A stretch of 64,000 nt of DNA, taken from contig NC_134542.1 in assembly GCF_050624435.1 (NCBI RefSeq), forward strand, positions 15,619,997 to 15,683,996. Reading direction: 5' to 3'. Position numbers and translations under genes: made by a program. Each line of letters opens with the position of its first letter. Position 1 is the first letter of the stretch. Positions 35,215 through 64,000 of this stretch are shown one piece after another. The notes under the pieces were generated by a model. It worked only from the letters and a program-made list of their open reading frames with translations, did no database searches and was not told where the DNA came from. This stretch comes from Tenrec ecaudatus. Lineage: Eukaryota; Chordata; Mammalia; Afrosoricida; Tenrecidae.

Positions 35215-35645
35215 TTGGTACAGACGTATCCCCCAAAGTCATTGTATCAATTTGTGCTCCACAAGGTCAGCATTCCAAACCACCAACTGCTCCAAGGGAG
35301 AAAGATGAGGTTTCTTACTCCTGTAAAGCAGTGGTTCTCAACTTTCCTAGTGCCGAGGCCCTTTAATACAGTTCCTCATGTTGTGGTGACCCCCCCCGCC
35401 AACCATTATTATTTTATTAAATTATTTTTGTTGCTACTTCATAACTGTAATTTTGCTATTGTTATAAATTGGACAGCCCCTGTGAAAGGGTTGTTCAACC
35501 CCCAAAGGGTTTGCAACCCACAGGTTGAGAACCACTGCTGTAAAGAGTTCCAGTCTCAAAAGCCAACAGGGGAAGGCTGCTCTGTGTGCCCTGGTCAGTA
35601 TGAGTTGTTAGAGACTCACGCAGTGAGTTGTTTTTTTAAGGTTCC
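35215..35645 (+). repeat. AfroSINE split by SPIN copy 2
   Basis: The left half ends at ACTCCTGTAAAG and the right half resumes AGTTCCAGTCTCAAAAGCC. Removing the 209-bp SPIN and one TSD restores a continuous SINE. Confidence 0.9.
35321..35545 (+). mobile_element. SPIN-type hAT transposon, short derivative (copy 2) inside an AfroSINE
   Basis: The element is 35329-35537 (209 bp) with perfect 8-bp TSDs CTGTAAAG at 35321-35328 and 35538-35545. Inverted termini are CAGTGGTTCTCAAC and GTTGAGAACCACTG. It splits an AfroSINE whose two halves resume on either side, so it is younger than that SINE. Confidence 0.95.
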
Positions 35646-36274
35646 AAACTATGATGGATGAGGAAGAAAGGCCTATCTACGTCTGAAAATCAGCCAATGA
35701 AAACCATAGGGATCAAAATAGTCTGATCTGCAACCAATCATGGGGATAAAGCAGGCCTGGACCACATTTCATTCTGATGTGAACAGGGTCAAGGGTGTAG
35801 CGCAACCCCATGGCAGTTACCAACCACAACGACAAGTCTCAAATGAGTTGGGATTTCTTCTTGTTGGACGGCCAAGTAGGAAACTTGGCCTACCTCCTAC
35901 CTCATCCCTGCTCTCTTCCCTTAAGAGGATGAGAAAAACACCAACTTACATTTTGTGTATTAGCTGTGGTCAATCTGGTTCTGACTCACAGCAACCTTAT
36001 GTAGACGAAGAAAACTTCTTGGCCTATTCAGGTGAGTGTCTCTAGTGTTGCGCCCATTTACTTAAACATCTGAATTGGCATTTCATCAATTTCTAGAATT
36101 TTTGAAAAAACAAACTTTTTTTTTTGGCCAATGCCTCCAGGGCATCTTGGACTTTGTATTTCAATCCCATCAGGTGCTGCTCATATGCTACCTCTTGAAA
36201 TGGTTGAATGTCATCTAACTCTTTTTAGTATAATGCCTGGATTCCTTCCATCTTATTTTGATACGGTTCTGTAT

Positions 36275-36352
36275 AACCGGAAACCCACAGGGGGTCACTA
36301 TGACTCAGCATTGACTCCATAGCAGTGAGTTTGAGTTAGTTTTGGTTCTGGT
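36275..36352 (+). repeat. AfroSINE 3' fragment
   Basis: Only the tail half: GGAAACCCACAGGGGGTCAC through GCAGTGAGTTTGAGTTAG, inside an RTE fragment. Confidence 0.75.
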
Positions 36353-36764
36353 CAATAATTTGTCATAGCATCCTTCCATCTTGCAGCTCAAGGTTTGGGG
36401 CTTTTTCCTTCCATTCTTGCAGCTTGAGAAATGCCAAGCATGCTCTTCACTTTTGGTTTTCTAATTCCAAGTCTTTGCATATTTTATTATTCTACGTTAC
36501 TTTGTCTCCTCAGGAAACCTTTGAAATCTCTTCAGCGCTTTCCTTCATGCTTGCTTTCATTTACTTTAGCTACTGTACTTTGAAGAGTAAGTTTCAGAGT
36601 CTCTTCTGATGTCAATTTTGATCTTTTATTTCCATGCTTTCTTCCTGCATGATGTCTTGATTTCATACCACAACTCGTCTGATCTTTGTTCAATGTATCG
36701 AATCTTTTCTTGAAATGAGCTTTAAATTCAGGTGGAATATACTTACCACCTTGTGCCCAACCAT

Positions 36765-37113
36765 AAGAACAATTGTGGGAGCGGGGAGTGGGGAGGGAGG
36801 GGAAAAAAAAAAGAGGACCTGATGCAAAGGGCTTAAGTGGAGAGCAAATGCTTTGAGAATGATTGGGGCAGGAAATGTATGGATGTGCTTTATACAGTTG
36901 ATGTATGTGTATGTATGGATTGTGATAAGAGTTGTATGAGTTCCTAATAAAATGTTAAAAAAAGAAAAGAGGAGGAAAAAAAAGAAAATGATGAGGGCAA
37001 AGAATGTACAGATGTGCTTTATACAATTGATGTGTGTATATGTATGGGCTGTGATAAGAGTTGTATGAGCCCCTAATAAATTGTTGTTTTTTTTTAAAAA
37101 AAGAACAATTGTG
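36765..37113 (+). mobile_element. L1 'F': LINE-1 3' tip with duplicated terminus
   Basis: The element is 36778-37100, with perfect 13-bp TSD AAGAACAATTGTG (36765-36777, 37101-37113). It contains two successive L1 3' termini, each with CCTAATAAA (about 36941 and 37071). It interrupts an RTE 3' end. Confidence 0.9.
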
Positions 37114-37807
37114 AGGATGGCACAGCTCGGGACGTGTTTCGTTCTGTTGGGCACAATGTCACTATGAGCCAGAACTGAATCGACAGCACCTAACAGCAAC
37201 ATAATCATCATTGATTTTTGTTGGTGGACTTGTTTTAATTTTCTTCAGTTTCAATCCGAACTTGCATATGAACAACTGATGGTCTCTTCTGCAGTTGCCC
37301 CATGACCTTATGCTGACTGATAATATTGAGTTTCTCTACCAACTATTTCTGCAGAGGTACTTGATCTAACTCCTGTGTATTTCATTTTGCAGGGTTCATG
37401 TATAGCCACCATTTATGCTGCTGGAAAAAAAGGCATTTGCACTGAATATGTGTTGGTCTTGAAAAATTCTAACAAAGGCTCTCCAGTATCATTTCTATGA
37501 CCAAGGCTATAGTCTGAAACTACCAGCTCTACCTACCTCTTTGTCTCCAACTCTCTCATTTCAATCGCCAGTGTTTATCTTGATTGGATCTTTCATCAAT
37601 TTCAGACTGCAGAAATTGGTTAAAAAACAACAACAAAAAAGTAAAAATCTGAAAACTCTTCATCCTTGGCAGTAGTGGTTGCTATGCAAATTTGAGTTAA
37701 CAGTGCTATGAGCGGGTCTTTCTTGGGGGCGGATGCATAGTATTCTATTATAGGCAGCAGCATCCTTCAGGAGAGATCCTGCACTGCTCTTTTTGACAAT
37801 GAACGTG

Positions 37808-38090
37808 GCATGTTGTTGTTGTGTTAGTTGTCTCTGAGTTGGTTCTGACCCATAGCAACCCCACACACAGCAGAATGAAACACTGCCTGGTCTGTACCTT
37901 CCTCACAATTGTTCTTATGCTTGAGCGTATTGTTGCAGCCACTGTGTCAATCATCCATTTGATTAAGGGCCTTCCTCTTTCTCACTGCACACCCCACGCC
38001 CCAACTTTACTGGGGACTGACTGGTCTCTAGTGACAATATATCCAAAGTAGGTAAGACAAAGTGATATACCATCTCAATAGTCTCCATGT
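37808..38090 (-). repeat. RTE/BovB-like LINE 3' end
   Basis: GAGTTGGTTCTGACCCATAG, CCTCACAATTGTTCTTATGC and TATTGTTGCAGCCACTGTG, well preserved. Confidence 0.75.
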
Positions 38091-38374
38091 ATCTTTCCTA
38101 TCAAACAGCCAGTGTTTGTGGGGCATACTCATGGCCTTGTTTTCGCTTCTCCATTGGAATCTTCTAACAGATTGGCAAGTCACAGAGAGTGTACAGGAGG
38201 ACATACGGGAGCCCTGTACATGCACAAAGATGAAACGTGGGAAGGTCATGGTGGGAGATGTGAAGGAAACAAAATACCAGAGTGATCTGATGGCAACAGG
38301 GAAGACTGTGAGGACAGATGACCATAAGGAGTGCTAACAACATGATACACCCAGAGCAGTTATTTGGTTTGTGA

Positions 38375-38745
38375 TACATTTGAATTATGATGTATTTGAA
38401 TTCTGCTGGGAAAAAAAATATAGCCCATACCATGGACTGTCAAAGAATAAATAAATCTGTCTTAGAAGAAGTACAGCCAGAAGACTCTATAGAATCAAGG
38501 ATGGCAAGACTTGGTCTCACGTACTTGGCACATGCTATCAGGAGAGAACAGTCCCTGGAGGCGAACATCATGCTTAGTAAAGGAGAGGGGCAGCGAAAGA
38601 GAGGGAAGCCCTTGGTGGCAGCAGTGGCCTCAGACATAGCAATAATTATGAAGATGACACAGGGCTGGGCAGGGGTGCATTCTGTTCTGTTATAGAGGTG
38701 GTCGCTATAAGTCAGAACTGAATCGGCAGCACCAAACAACAACAC
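38375..38745 (+). repeat. RTE/BovB-like LINE 3' end
   Basis: ACCATGGACTGTCAAAGAAT, CTTAGAAGAAGTACAGCCAG, GAACAGTCCCTGGAGGCGAA; ends AACTGAATCGGCAGCACC. A 102-codon ORF2 remnant is open at 38387-38695. Confidence 0.78.
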
Positions 38746-39139
38746 ACTTCATAACAATGCTCTAAAGTGTGTACCCTTATCCATATTTTCCAGACGAGTA
38801 CACTAATTTCACAGAGCATCTAGAAATCCCCAGAGGAGGGCAGCTCAGCATGTGATTATTTTTTCCATGAGCGGAACACTGATTTTGGTAAGAGAACTAG
38901 ATTTGGCACTGGGTATGTTTATAGTTCATGGGGTCCCTGTCTATCTGTAATGTTGGAACAGTGAGATGAGATGGCCTACTCCCATGGGCAATAGAATACA
39001 CTGTGGGAAAGGGTTCAGTTGGCATTGAGGAATGCCTAAAACTGACCCAGCTATGATCCATTCACCTCTCTGGTCTCATGGTTGTTGGTAGGTACCATGG
39101 AGACAATGTGATGAATCCGTGTTACAAAGTAGTAGTGTT

Positions 39140-39346
39140 CCTCCTGGTGGTTTCATGGTTCAAGCAATTGGCTGCCAACCAAAAGGCTGTGGTTAGAACC
39201 CACCACCCAGTCTGCGGGACTTTGATGGGGCAGCTGACTTCTGTAATGTCCTCGCAGGGCAGTACTACGTTGTCCCACAGGGACATTGTGAGTCAGTCAA
39301 CATGATGGCAGTGGGGTTCGGCTTGGAATCTTTAAGGAAGCCCTTT
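39140..39346 (+). repeat. AfroSINE hit by L1 'G'
   Basis: CCTCCTGGTGGTTTCATGGT head, GGCTGCCAACCAAAAGGC. L1 G inserted just after its tail. A minus-orientation AfroSINE piece (about 40886-40980) follows G. Confidence 0.82.
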
Positions 39347-40885
39347 GCGGCATTCATGGAGGTCTAGACAAAGACATGTACATGCAAATATATATAGGAG
39401 GATGGGGAAATAGATCTATGTGTCTATATTTATAGGTCAAGTATTAAGGTGGCGGAAGGACCTTGGGCCTCTACTCAAACACTCCCTCAATGCATGAATA
39501 CCTTCTTTTATTAAATTGGAACTCTATGATGCTCACTCTCCCGACACAACGGCTGGAGCCAAAGTGTGTGAACAAGTAAATGTGGTGAAGAAAGCTGATG
39601 GTGCCCGGCTATCAAAAGAGATAGTGACTGGGGTCTTAAAGGCTTGAAGATAAACAAGCGGCCATCTAGCTCAGAAGCAACAAAGTCCACATGGAAGAAC
39701 ACACCAGCCTGAGTGAGCGAGTGGTCCCAAAGGGATCAGTTACCAGGCATCAAAGAACAAAAAAATCATATCATTGACTGCACACCTCCATGATAGGATC
39801 GCTGAAGACAAATGGGTGCATAAGCAAATGTGGTGAAGAAAGCTGATGGTGCCCGGTTATCAAAAGAGATAGTGTCTGGGGTCTTAAAGGCTTGAAGGTG
39901 AACAAGCGGCCATCTAGCTCAGAAGCAAATAAGCCCACATGGAAGAAGCACACCGGCCAGTGCGATCACGAGGTGCCCAAGGGACCAGGTATAAGGCATC
40001 ATGCAAAAAAAAAAAAAAGATGTAAGTGTGTGTATGTATGTGTATATATGTGTATATGTATATATGTATGTATATATATGTATATATATCATATTAAATG
40101 AAGGGGGAAGTGCAGAGTGGAGACCCAAGGCCCAAGTGTCGACCAATGGAGATCCCCTCATAGAGGGGTTTAGGAGAGGAGATGGGTTAATTAGGGTGTG
40201 AGGTAGTATCGATGAAGAACACAGCTTTCCCCCGGATCCTGGATGCTTCCTCCCCCCAACTACCATGATCCGAATTCTACCTTGCAGGGCTGGATAGGAC
40301 AGAGGCTGTACACTGGTGCATATGAGGGTTGGAGGTACAGGGAATCCAGGGTGGATGATACCTTCAGGACCAAGGGTGTGAGGGACGATGCTGGGAGAGT
40401 GGAGGGTGAGTGGGTTGGAAAGGGGGAACTGATTACAAGGATCCACATGTGACCTCTTCCCTGGGAGAGGGACAGCAGAGAAGGGGGGAAGGGAGACTCT
40501 GGATAGGGCAAGATATGACAAAACAACGATGTATAAATTACCAAGGGCATATGAGGGAGGGGGGAATGGGGAGGGAGGAGGGGAAAAAAAAGAGGACCTG
40601 ATGCAAGGGGCTTAAGTGGAGAGCAAATGCCTTGAGAATGATTGGGGCAGGGAATGTATGGATGTGCTTTATACAATTGATGTATGTATATGTATGGATT
40701 GTGGTAAGAGTTGTATGAGTCCCTAATAAAATGTAAAAGAAGAAAAGAGAAAAAAATGATTAGGGCAAAGACTGTACAGATGTGCTTTATACAATTGATG
40801 TATGTATATATATGAACTGTGAAAAGAATTGTATGAGCCCCAATAAATTGTTAAAATTTAAAAAAAAAAAAAAAGGAAGCCCTTT
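39334..40885 (+). mobile_element. L1 'G': LINE-1 3' UTR with duplicated terminus
   Basis: The element is 39347-40872, with perfect 13-bp TSD AAGGAAGCCCTTT (39334-39346, 40873-40885). It has two internal modules, a TATG-rich microsatellite at about 40018-40093, and two successive 3' termini as in F. Confidence 0.92.
40004..40094. repeat. poly(A) plus TATG/TATA microsatellite inside L1 'G'
   Basis: A run of about 14 A followed by alternating TGTATG/TATATG units, at the same 3' UTR position as the GATA array in D. Confidence 0.93.
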
Positions 40886-41414
40886 ACTAAATCTTTCTGC
40901 CACATAGTGGCTGGGTGAGTTAGAACTGCCTTTTGCTTAGCAGCCGAGTGTTTAACCATTGTGTCCCCATGGCCACTGTGTGGCTCTGGAGATGTTCAGT
41001 CCCTGCACAGTAGAAAGGTCATGGCTCTACTGGTCAGTTCTTTCATATGAGGCAAATCGCTAGGACATCTTGTGCTTCAGTTTCCTCGCCTGCAAATTCA
41101 GGGTCATAACCACACCTACCTCTGTGCATACGTTTCCTATGGTTACCGTGTAAACTTGGTGGCTTGAAGCAACGGTAATAAACACCCTCACAGTTCTCGA
41201 GTGCCAGAAATCCAAAAGTAAGTGTCCCTGGCCCAAAACCAGGTAGATGAAGGCCCACTTTGGAGGCTCTGTTCTAAGGGAAAACCTGTCTTCTAGGCCT
41301 CTTTCTTTGTCTGGTGGCTGAAACATTCCAAGATCTGGGTCCCTTCCACAGTACCTCTTCTTCTTCACTCTGTGTGCAAATCCACCGGTCCCCTGCCTCC
41401 CGCTTACACGGCTA

Positions 41415-42332
41415 CCAACCCTGGAGAAAGACATCATGCCTGGGCAAAGGAGAGGGCGAGCACAAAAGAGCAAGGACTGGCACAGTGGCTACAACAATTC
41501 ATCCCAAGTCCAAACTCATTGCCATCAGGTTGCTTCCGATTCATGGGCTCATACCGCACTGCTATGAGGCTGGTGTAGGGCCAAGCAGTGCTTTGTTCCA
41601 CGGTTCACCAGGCAGTTATGAGTCAGAACCAAATCAACAGCATCTAACCACAATTGCATTAGAGCCCACCCTGATAAGTCCATACAAGAGCCTTCACTTA
41701 ATCACAACTGGAAAGAACCTGTTGCCATATCAGGTGACATTGAAGGTTTTCCATGGCATATGGTCTTGGAAAACCTTAGGATCTGGATGCAATCAATGCT
41801 CCATGGAAGCAGTAGTCAAGAGATCAGACGGTGGATCACATTGGGTAAAATATGCTACATAAGCAAGGATATTCCTTTGAGGACCGAGGTGCACCTGACT
41901 CAAGCCATCGCATCATATGCATGTGAAAGTTGGACATCAAATAAGGAAGACTGAAGAATAGAAGCATTTGAATTATGGTGCTGGTGAAGACTATCAAAAT
42001 ATCATGGACTGCTGAAAGAATAAACAAATTTGTCTTGGAAAAAGTAAAGCCAGAATGCTCTTTAGAGGCAAGGATGGCAAGACTTGGTTTTACATACTGT
42101 GGACATGTCAGGAGTAACCAGTTTCTGGAGAAGGGCATCATGCTTGGTCAATTAGAGGAGCAGCGAAACAGAGGAAGACCTTCACCAAGATGAACTGACA
42201 TCGTGGCTACAACAATGGACTCAAGCATGGGAACAATTGTGAGGCTGGTGCAAGACTGGGTGGTGTTTCATTCTGTTGTGCATAGGATCACTGAGTCAGA
42301 ACTGACTCAACAGAAACTAAAAACAACATCTT
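41415..42332 (+). repeat. Two RTE/BovB-like LINE 3' ends in tandem
   Basis: The first tip (41415-41660) ends AACCAAATCAACAGCATCTA. The second (about 41740-42332) extends further 5' into ORF2 (HLTQAIASYACESWTSNKED) and ends ACTGACTCAACAGAAACT. Confidence 0.72.
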
Positions 42333-42425
42333 GGAAGACCATGATTAAGTCTACTGGACTCTGGGCTGCCAGGGGGAGGGTGTGAACTGAGGGACAGAGA
42401 GTCCTGAGTAAATGTCAGCCATTCT

Positions 42426-43085
42426 CTCTTCTGTCAGGGGAAGCCAGCCCCTAACACATCATTGTGGGTCCGGTAGGCGCAATTGTACGGCAATAAGTAA
42501 AGATCATAGTAAAGTTATAGAGAGCATGAGAGATAGAAGTGAAGTATAGAAATAAATGGAGTCAGACACAATTCATAGTAGCATGCTCACCTCAGCCCCA
42601 CTCGATGGTCCCCATGGAGGGAGATTTAATGCTAGCCCAGACTTTTTATCTTCTCTGGGGACATACAAGCCCCCTAATTACAGGTGAGGACATATGTCAC
42701 AGGAAGGGGCTGTCCTATAGGTAATACAGTAATCAGAAGGGGTGGTCTAGGGACATACACACAATAGGAAGGGGAGGGATTGGGGTTATACATGTGACAA
42801 GATGGGCGGACCCTAGATTCAAGATGGCGGCCTAACCTTGGTCATCCTTGGGCGGGTTTGACCTACAAGGAAACAGACAACTATCCTTATCAGAAGGGAG
42901 TGGGCCCTATTTGTTGTGGGATAAACAGTGGTGACTACTTGCTCTAGATGGCTGATAGCTGTCAGGAGGAATAACCCCTGACCTACTTCTGATGACCTCC
43001 AAGTGTAGTCATTCCCAAGCAGCTGTCTAGCATATATTTGGGGGCGACAGCTTGGGAGAAATCCTTCTGTATCCCACACCTCTTC
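42426..43085 (-). mobile_element. ERV2/ERVK-type solo LTR
   Basis: About 647 bp (42432-43078/9), flanked by a 6-bp direct repeat CTCTTC (42426-42431, 43080-43085). Read on the minus strand it begins TGTGGGATACAG, has a TATA-like GATAAAAAG, and ends CTTCCCCTGACA. A 6-bp TSD is typical of betaretrovirus-like elements. Internal genes are absent. Confidence 0.7.
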
Positions 43086-43154
43086 TATCAGAGATGTCAA
43101 AAAGTGCCTCCGTTATGAAGGACCTGCTGTGAGGTTCAAACAAAACCCAGGTCC

Positions 43155-43800
43155 AAAAAAAAAGAAAGGAAACCATCTAAATGCCCATCAATTAAGCATT
43201 GGGCAAATGACATTCTATATTTTTATAAAGGAAGAGGAACCCTGGTGGTGCAGTGGACTACAAATTGAGCCACTTACCACAAGGTCAATGGTTCAAACCC
43301 ACCAGTAGCTGCATGACAGAAAGATGAGGCTGTCTACTCCAGTGAAAAGATAGTCTTAGAACCCAAAGGGCAGTTCTATACTGCCCTAGTGGATTGTTAT
43401 GAATCGGTCTCCACTTGCAGATAATGAGTTATTACTATAAGGAGGAATAAAGTACGCTTACAACAGGGATGGATCTTGAAACCATTATGGTAAGTGAACA
43501 TTTTCAGATGCAAAAGATCACATGGCATGATTTCCATCTTATATAAATTGTACAGAATAGCAACTCCACAGAAAAAAAGATGAAGTAAAATAGTGGCTGC
43601 CAGGGGGTTGAGGTAGGGAAGACTAGAGAGTGATTGCGAATGGGTATGGGTTTCTCTTGGGGATGAAGAAAATGTTCAGGAATTAGAATGGAGATGGTTG
43701 TACAGTTTTGTGAATATACTGTAAAAATCAGTCAATTATATGCACATTTTTAAAGGAAAAAGATTGTGGCATGTGAATTATATAATTAAAAAGAAAAAAA
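43155..43800 (+). repeat. Old L1 3' end interrupted by an AfroSINE
   Basis: Old L1 pieces 43155-43235 (ATCTAAATGCCCATCAATTA) and 43431-43800 (GGATGGATCTTGAAACC, GTTGTACAGTTTTGTGAATA) follow the familiar L1M 3' UTR order. The AfroSINE (43236-43430, full length, plus) lies between. Confidence 0.82.
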
Positions 43801-43817
43801 TACCCCACAAGTGTAAG

Positions 43818-44020
43818 ACTTACAAAACTCAAATTCACTGCCATGGAGTAGATTCGACTACTGACGATATAGGATAGGGTATAAGAGCCCCTTTGGGTTT
43901 CTAGTACTACCTTTACAGGAGCAGAAAACCTCCTCTTTCTCCCGCATAGCAGCGAGCTGGTGGTTTCGAACTGACGACCTTAATTTTAACAGTGCAGTGT
44001 TACACCACCAAGGCTCCTAG
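43818..44020 (-). repeat. AfroSINE next to the FARSB promoter
   Basis: AAATTCACTGCCATGGAGTA to ACACCACCAAGGCTCC. It ends about 80 bp before the CpG-rich region. Confidence 0.87.
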
Positions 44021-44604
44021 ACTTATAAAGGTTCAAGAGAAATTAAGGAACGACGTACGAACTGAAGTCTGCTACATACAGCACGCCACTTCCGCCCGAC
44101 TAAGGTTTGCAAAGGTGTGACTGAACAGGCCTCTCCCCAACTCCTGTCAGCTTTCCAGGAGCTGGTTTCCCTCAGGCCCAGTCCACTCGCCTCCTCATCA
44201 GCCGCAGACGTGCCCCCTCGTCCGGCTCCGCCCACGCTCGCCCGCCCCTCCCTCGCGGGGGTCCCATTTATTACTAAGTCTTCAGCCCTCAGAGCGTCGG
44301 GAGCGGCAGGGCCTTCCCTACTAAGCAGGCTAGGCTGCCCATTCTATTGCCTTACAAAGTCTAGTGCATTCTGTCCAATTTTTGTCTTTCCTAAGCATAT
44401 CGGTTATTCATCCAATACAGACCTATTTGATAAGATGGAGAATGGCAATCCTTTGCCTTCATATCAAAAACGGAGAGCAGTAGCCGTTGGACTCACTCTG
44501 GCAATACTTAAGACAGCCCAGACGAGAGAGAGACTGGGTCCTGTACCCTTCGGTCGCGGAGCCCACGCCAGCCCGCCGCGCATGCCCAGAGCACCTGACT
44601 CGCC

Positions 44605-63923
<19,319 letters not shown>

Positions 63924-64000
63924 GCAAGATTCCCTACACCCCCTGCCAGCACTCCTTATTGTGAGAACCTGATCATGCAGTGCCAGGAAGGTTTCTTGAG

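Larger units (their letters stand above)
36030..37640 (-). repeat. RTE/BovB-like LINE ORF2 fragment with nested insertions
   Basis: Reverse-orientation ORF2-like sequence at 36030-36740 and 37206-37640 is broken by a plus-strand RTE tip (about 36750-36777 and 37101-37205), itself broken by L1 F, and by an AfroSINE tail at 36275. Three nesting levels. Confidence 0.6.
21866..44604. other. Intergenic region between divergent MOGAT1 and FARSB
   Basis: 22.7 kb holding four L1s (D-G), three solo LTRs, RTE pieces and AfroSINEs. The less repetitive parts are 22880-25478, 31800-32700 and 32900-33340, where I found no gene. 32135-32330 may be an old afrotherian LINE 3' end in minus orientation. Promoter-distal regulatory elements could be here but are not visible by eye. 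Confidence 0.6.

Noticed and set aside
35056-35661. 201-codon plus-strand ORF
   Set aside because: It runs through two AfroSINEs and SPIN copy 2; composition is that of repeats.
38160-38340. Purine-rich stretch with a 91-codon ORF before an RTE fragment
   Set aside because: No recognisable protein and no splice context; left unassigned.
39919-40521. 200-codon minus-strand ORF
   Set aside because: Antisense of the L1 3' UTR and its microsatellite.
41065-41290. Old mammalian repeat-like stretch (GTAAACTTGGTGGCTTGAAG, CACAGTTCTCGAGTGCC)
   Set aside because: Probably an ancient interspersed repeat after a MIR piece, but I could not assign a family with confidence.
41314-41862. 182-codon plus-strand ORF
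   Set aside because: It crosses two RTE fragments and a non-coding junction; no continuous protein similarity.

Overview
This window is mammalian genomic DNA, most likely from a tenrec (Afrotheria; Echinops telfairi is the best guess). Two repeat families that rarely occur together support this. About thirty tRNA-derived AfroSINE copies (the family restricted to Afrotheria) are present, together with four copies of the horizontally transferred hAT transposon SPIN, which among Afrotheria has been reported from tenrec. The species is inferred from repeats and was not checked against a database.

Two protein-coding genes lie head to head. MOGAT1 (monoacylglycerol O-acyltransferase 1) is on the minus strand. 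Its coding exons 1-4 are at 21865-21772, 11781-11603, 11056-10852 and 654-480, and the C-terminal exons lie beyond the left edge. FARSB (beta subunit of cytosolic phenylalanyl-tRNA synthetase) is on the plus strand. Its first 12 coding exons run from the ATG at 44605 to 63923, encode residues 1-390, and continue past the right edge. All joined reading frames are open and every splice phase agrees. The FARSB-MOGAT1 divergent pair is the same neighbourhood as human 2q36. The genes share no pathway: one makes diacylglycerol at the ER, the other charges tRNA-Phe in the cytosol. Each start lies in a CpG-rich region (about 21.6-22.35 kb and 44.1-45.1 kb).

The 22.7 kb between the genes and most intron space are repeats. 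Layers in rough age order are: ancient MIR, L2, MER5 and old L1 pieces; ERV-L-type solo LTRs (three copies); RTE/BovB-like LINE fragments; AfroSINEs; hAT and mariner-like DNA transposons; an ERV2-type solo LTR; and eight young-looking L1 insertions, all on the plus strand. Most of the L1s are delimited here by target-site duplications (TSDs) read directly from the sequence. Their 3' UTR is very long (about 2.6 kb in the longest copy).

The most notable structure is a 4.1 kb L1 (3352-7484) nested inside an older L1. It has an intact 5' end, an ORF1 remnant, no ORF2, a second poly(A) signal that suggests 3' transduction, and a perfect 17-bp TSD. I saw no CRISPR, operon-like or prokaryotic content, no convincing tRNA/rRNA gene, and no sign of an unknown multi-gene system. 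The interesting material is the transposon biology and a few details of the two host genes.
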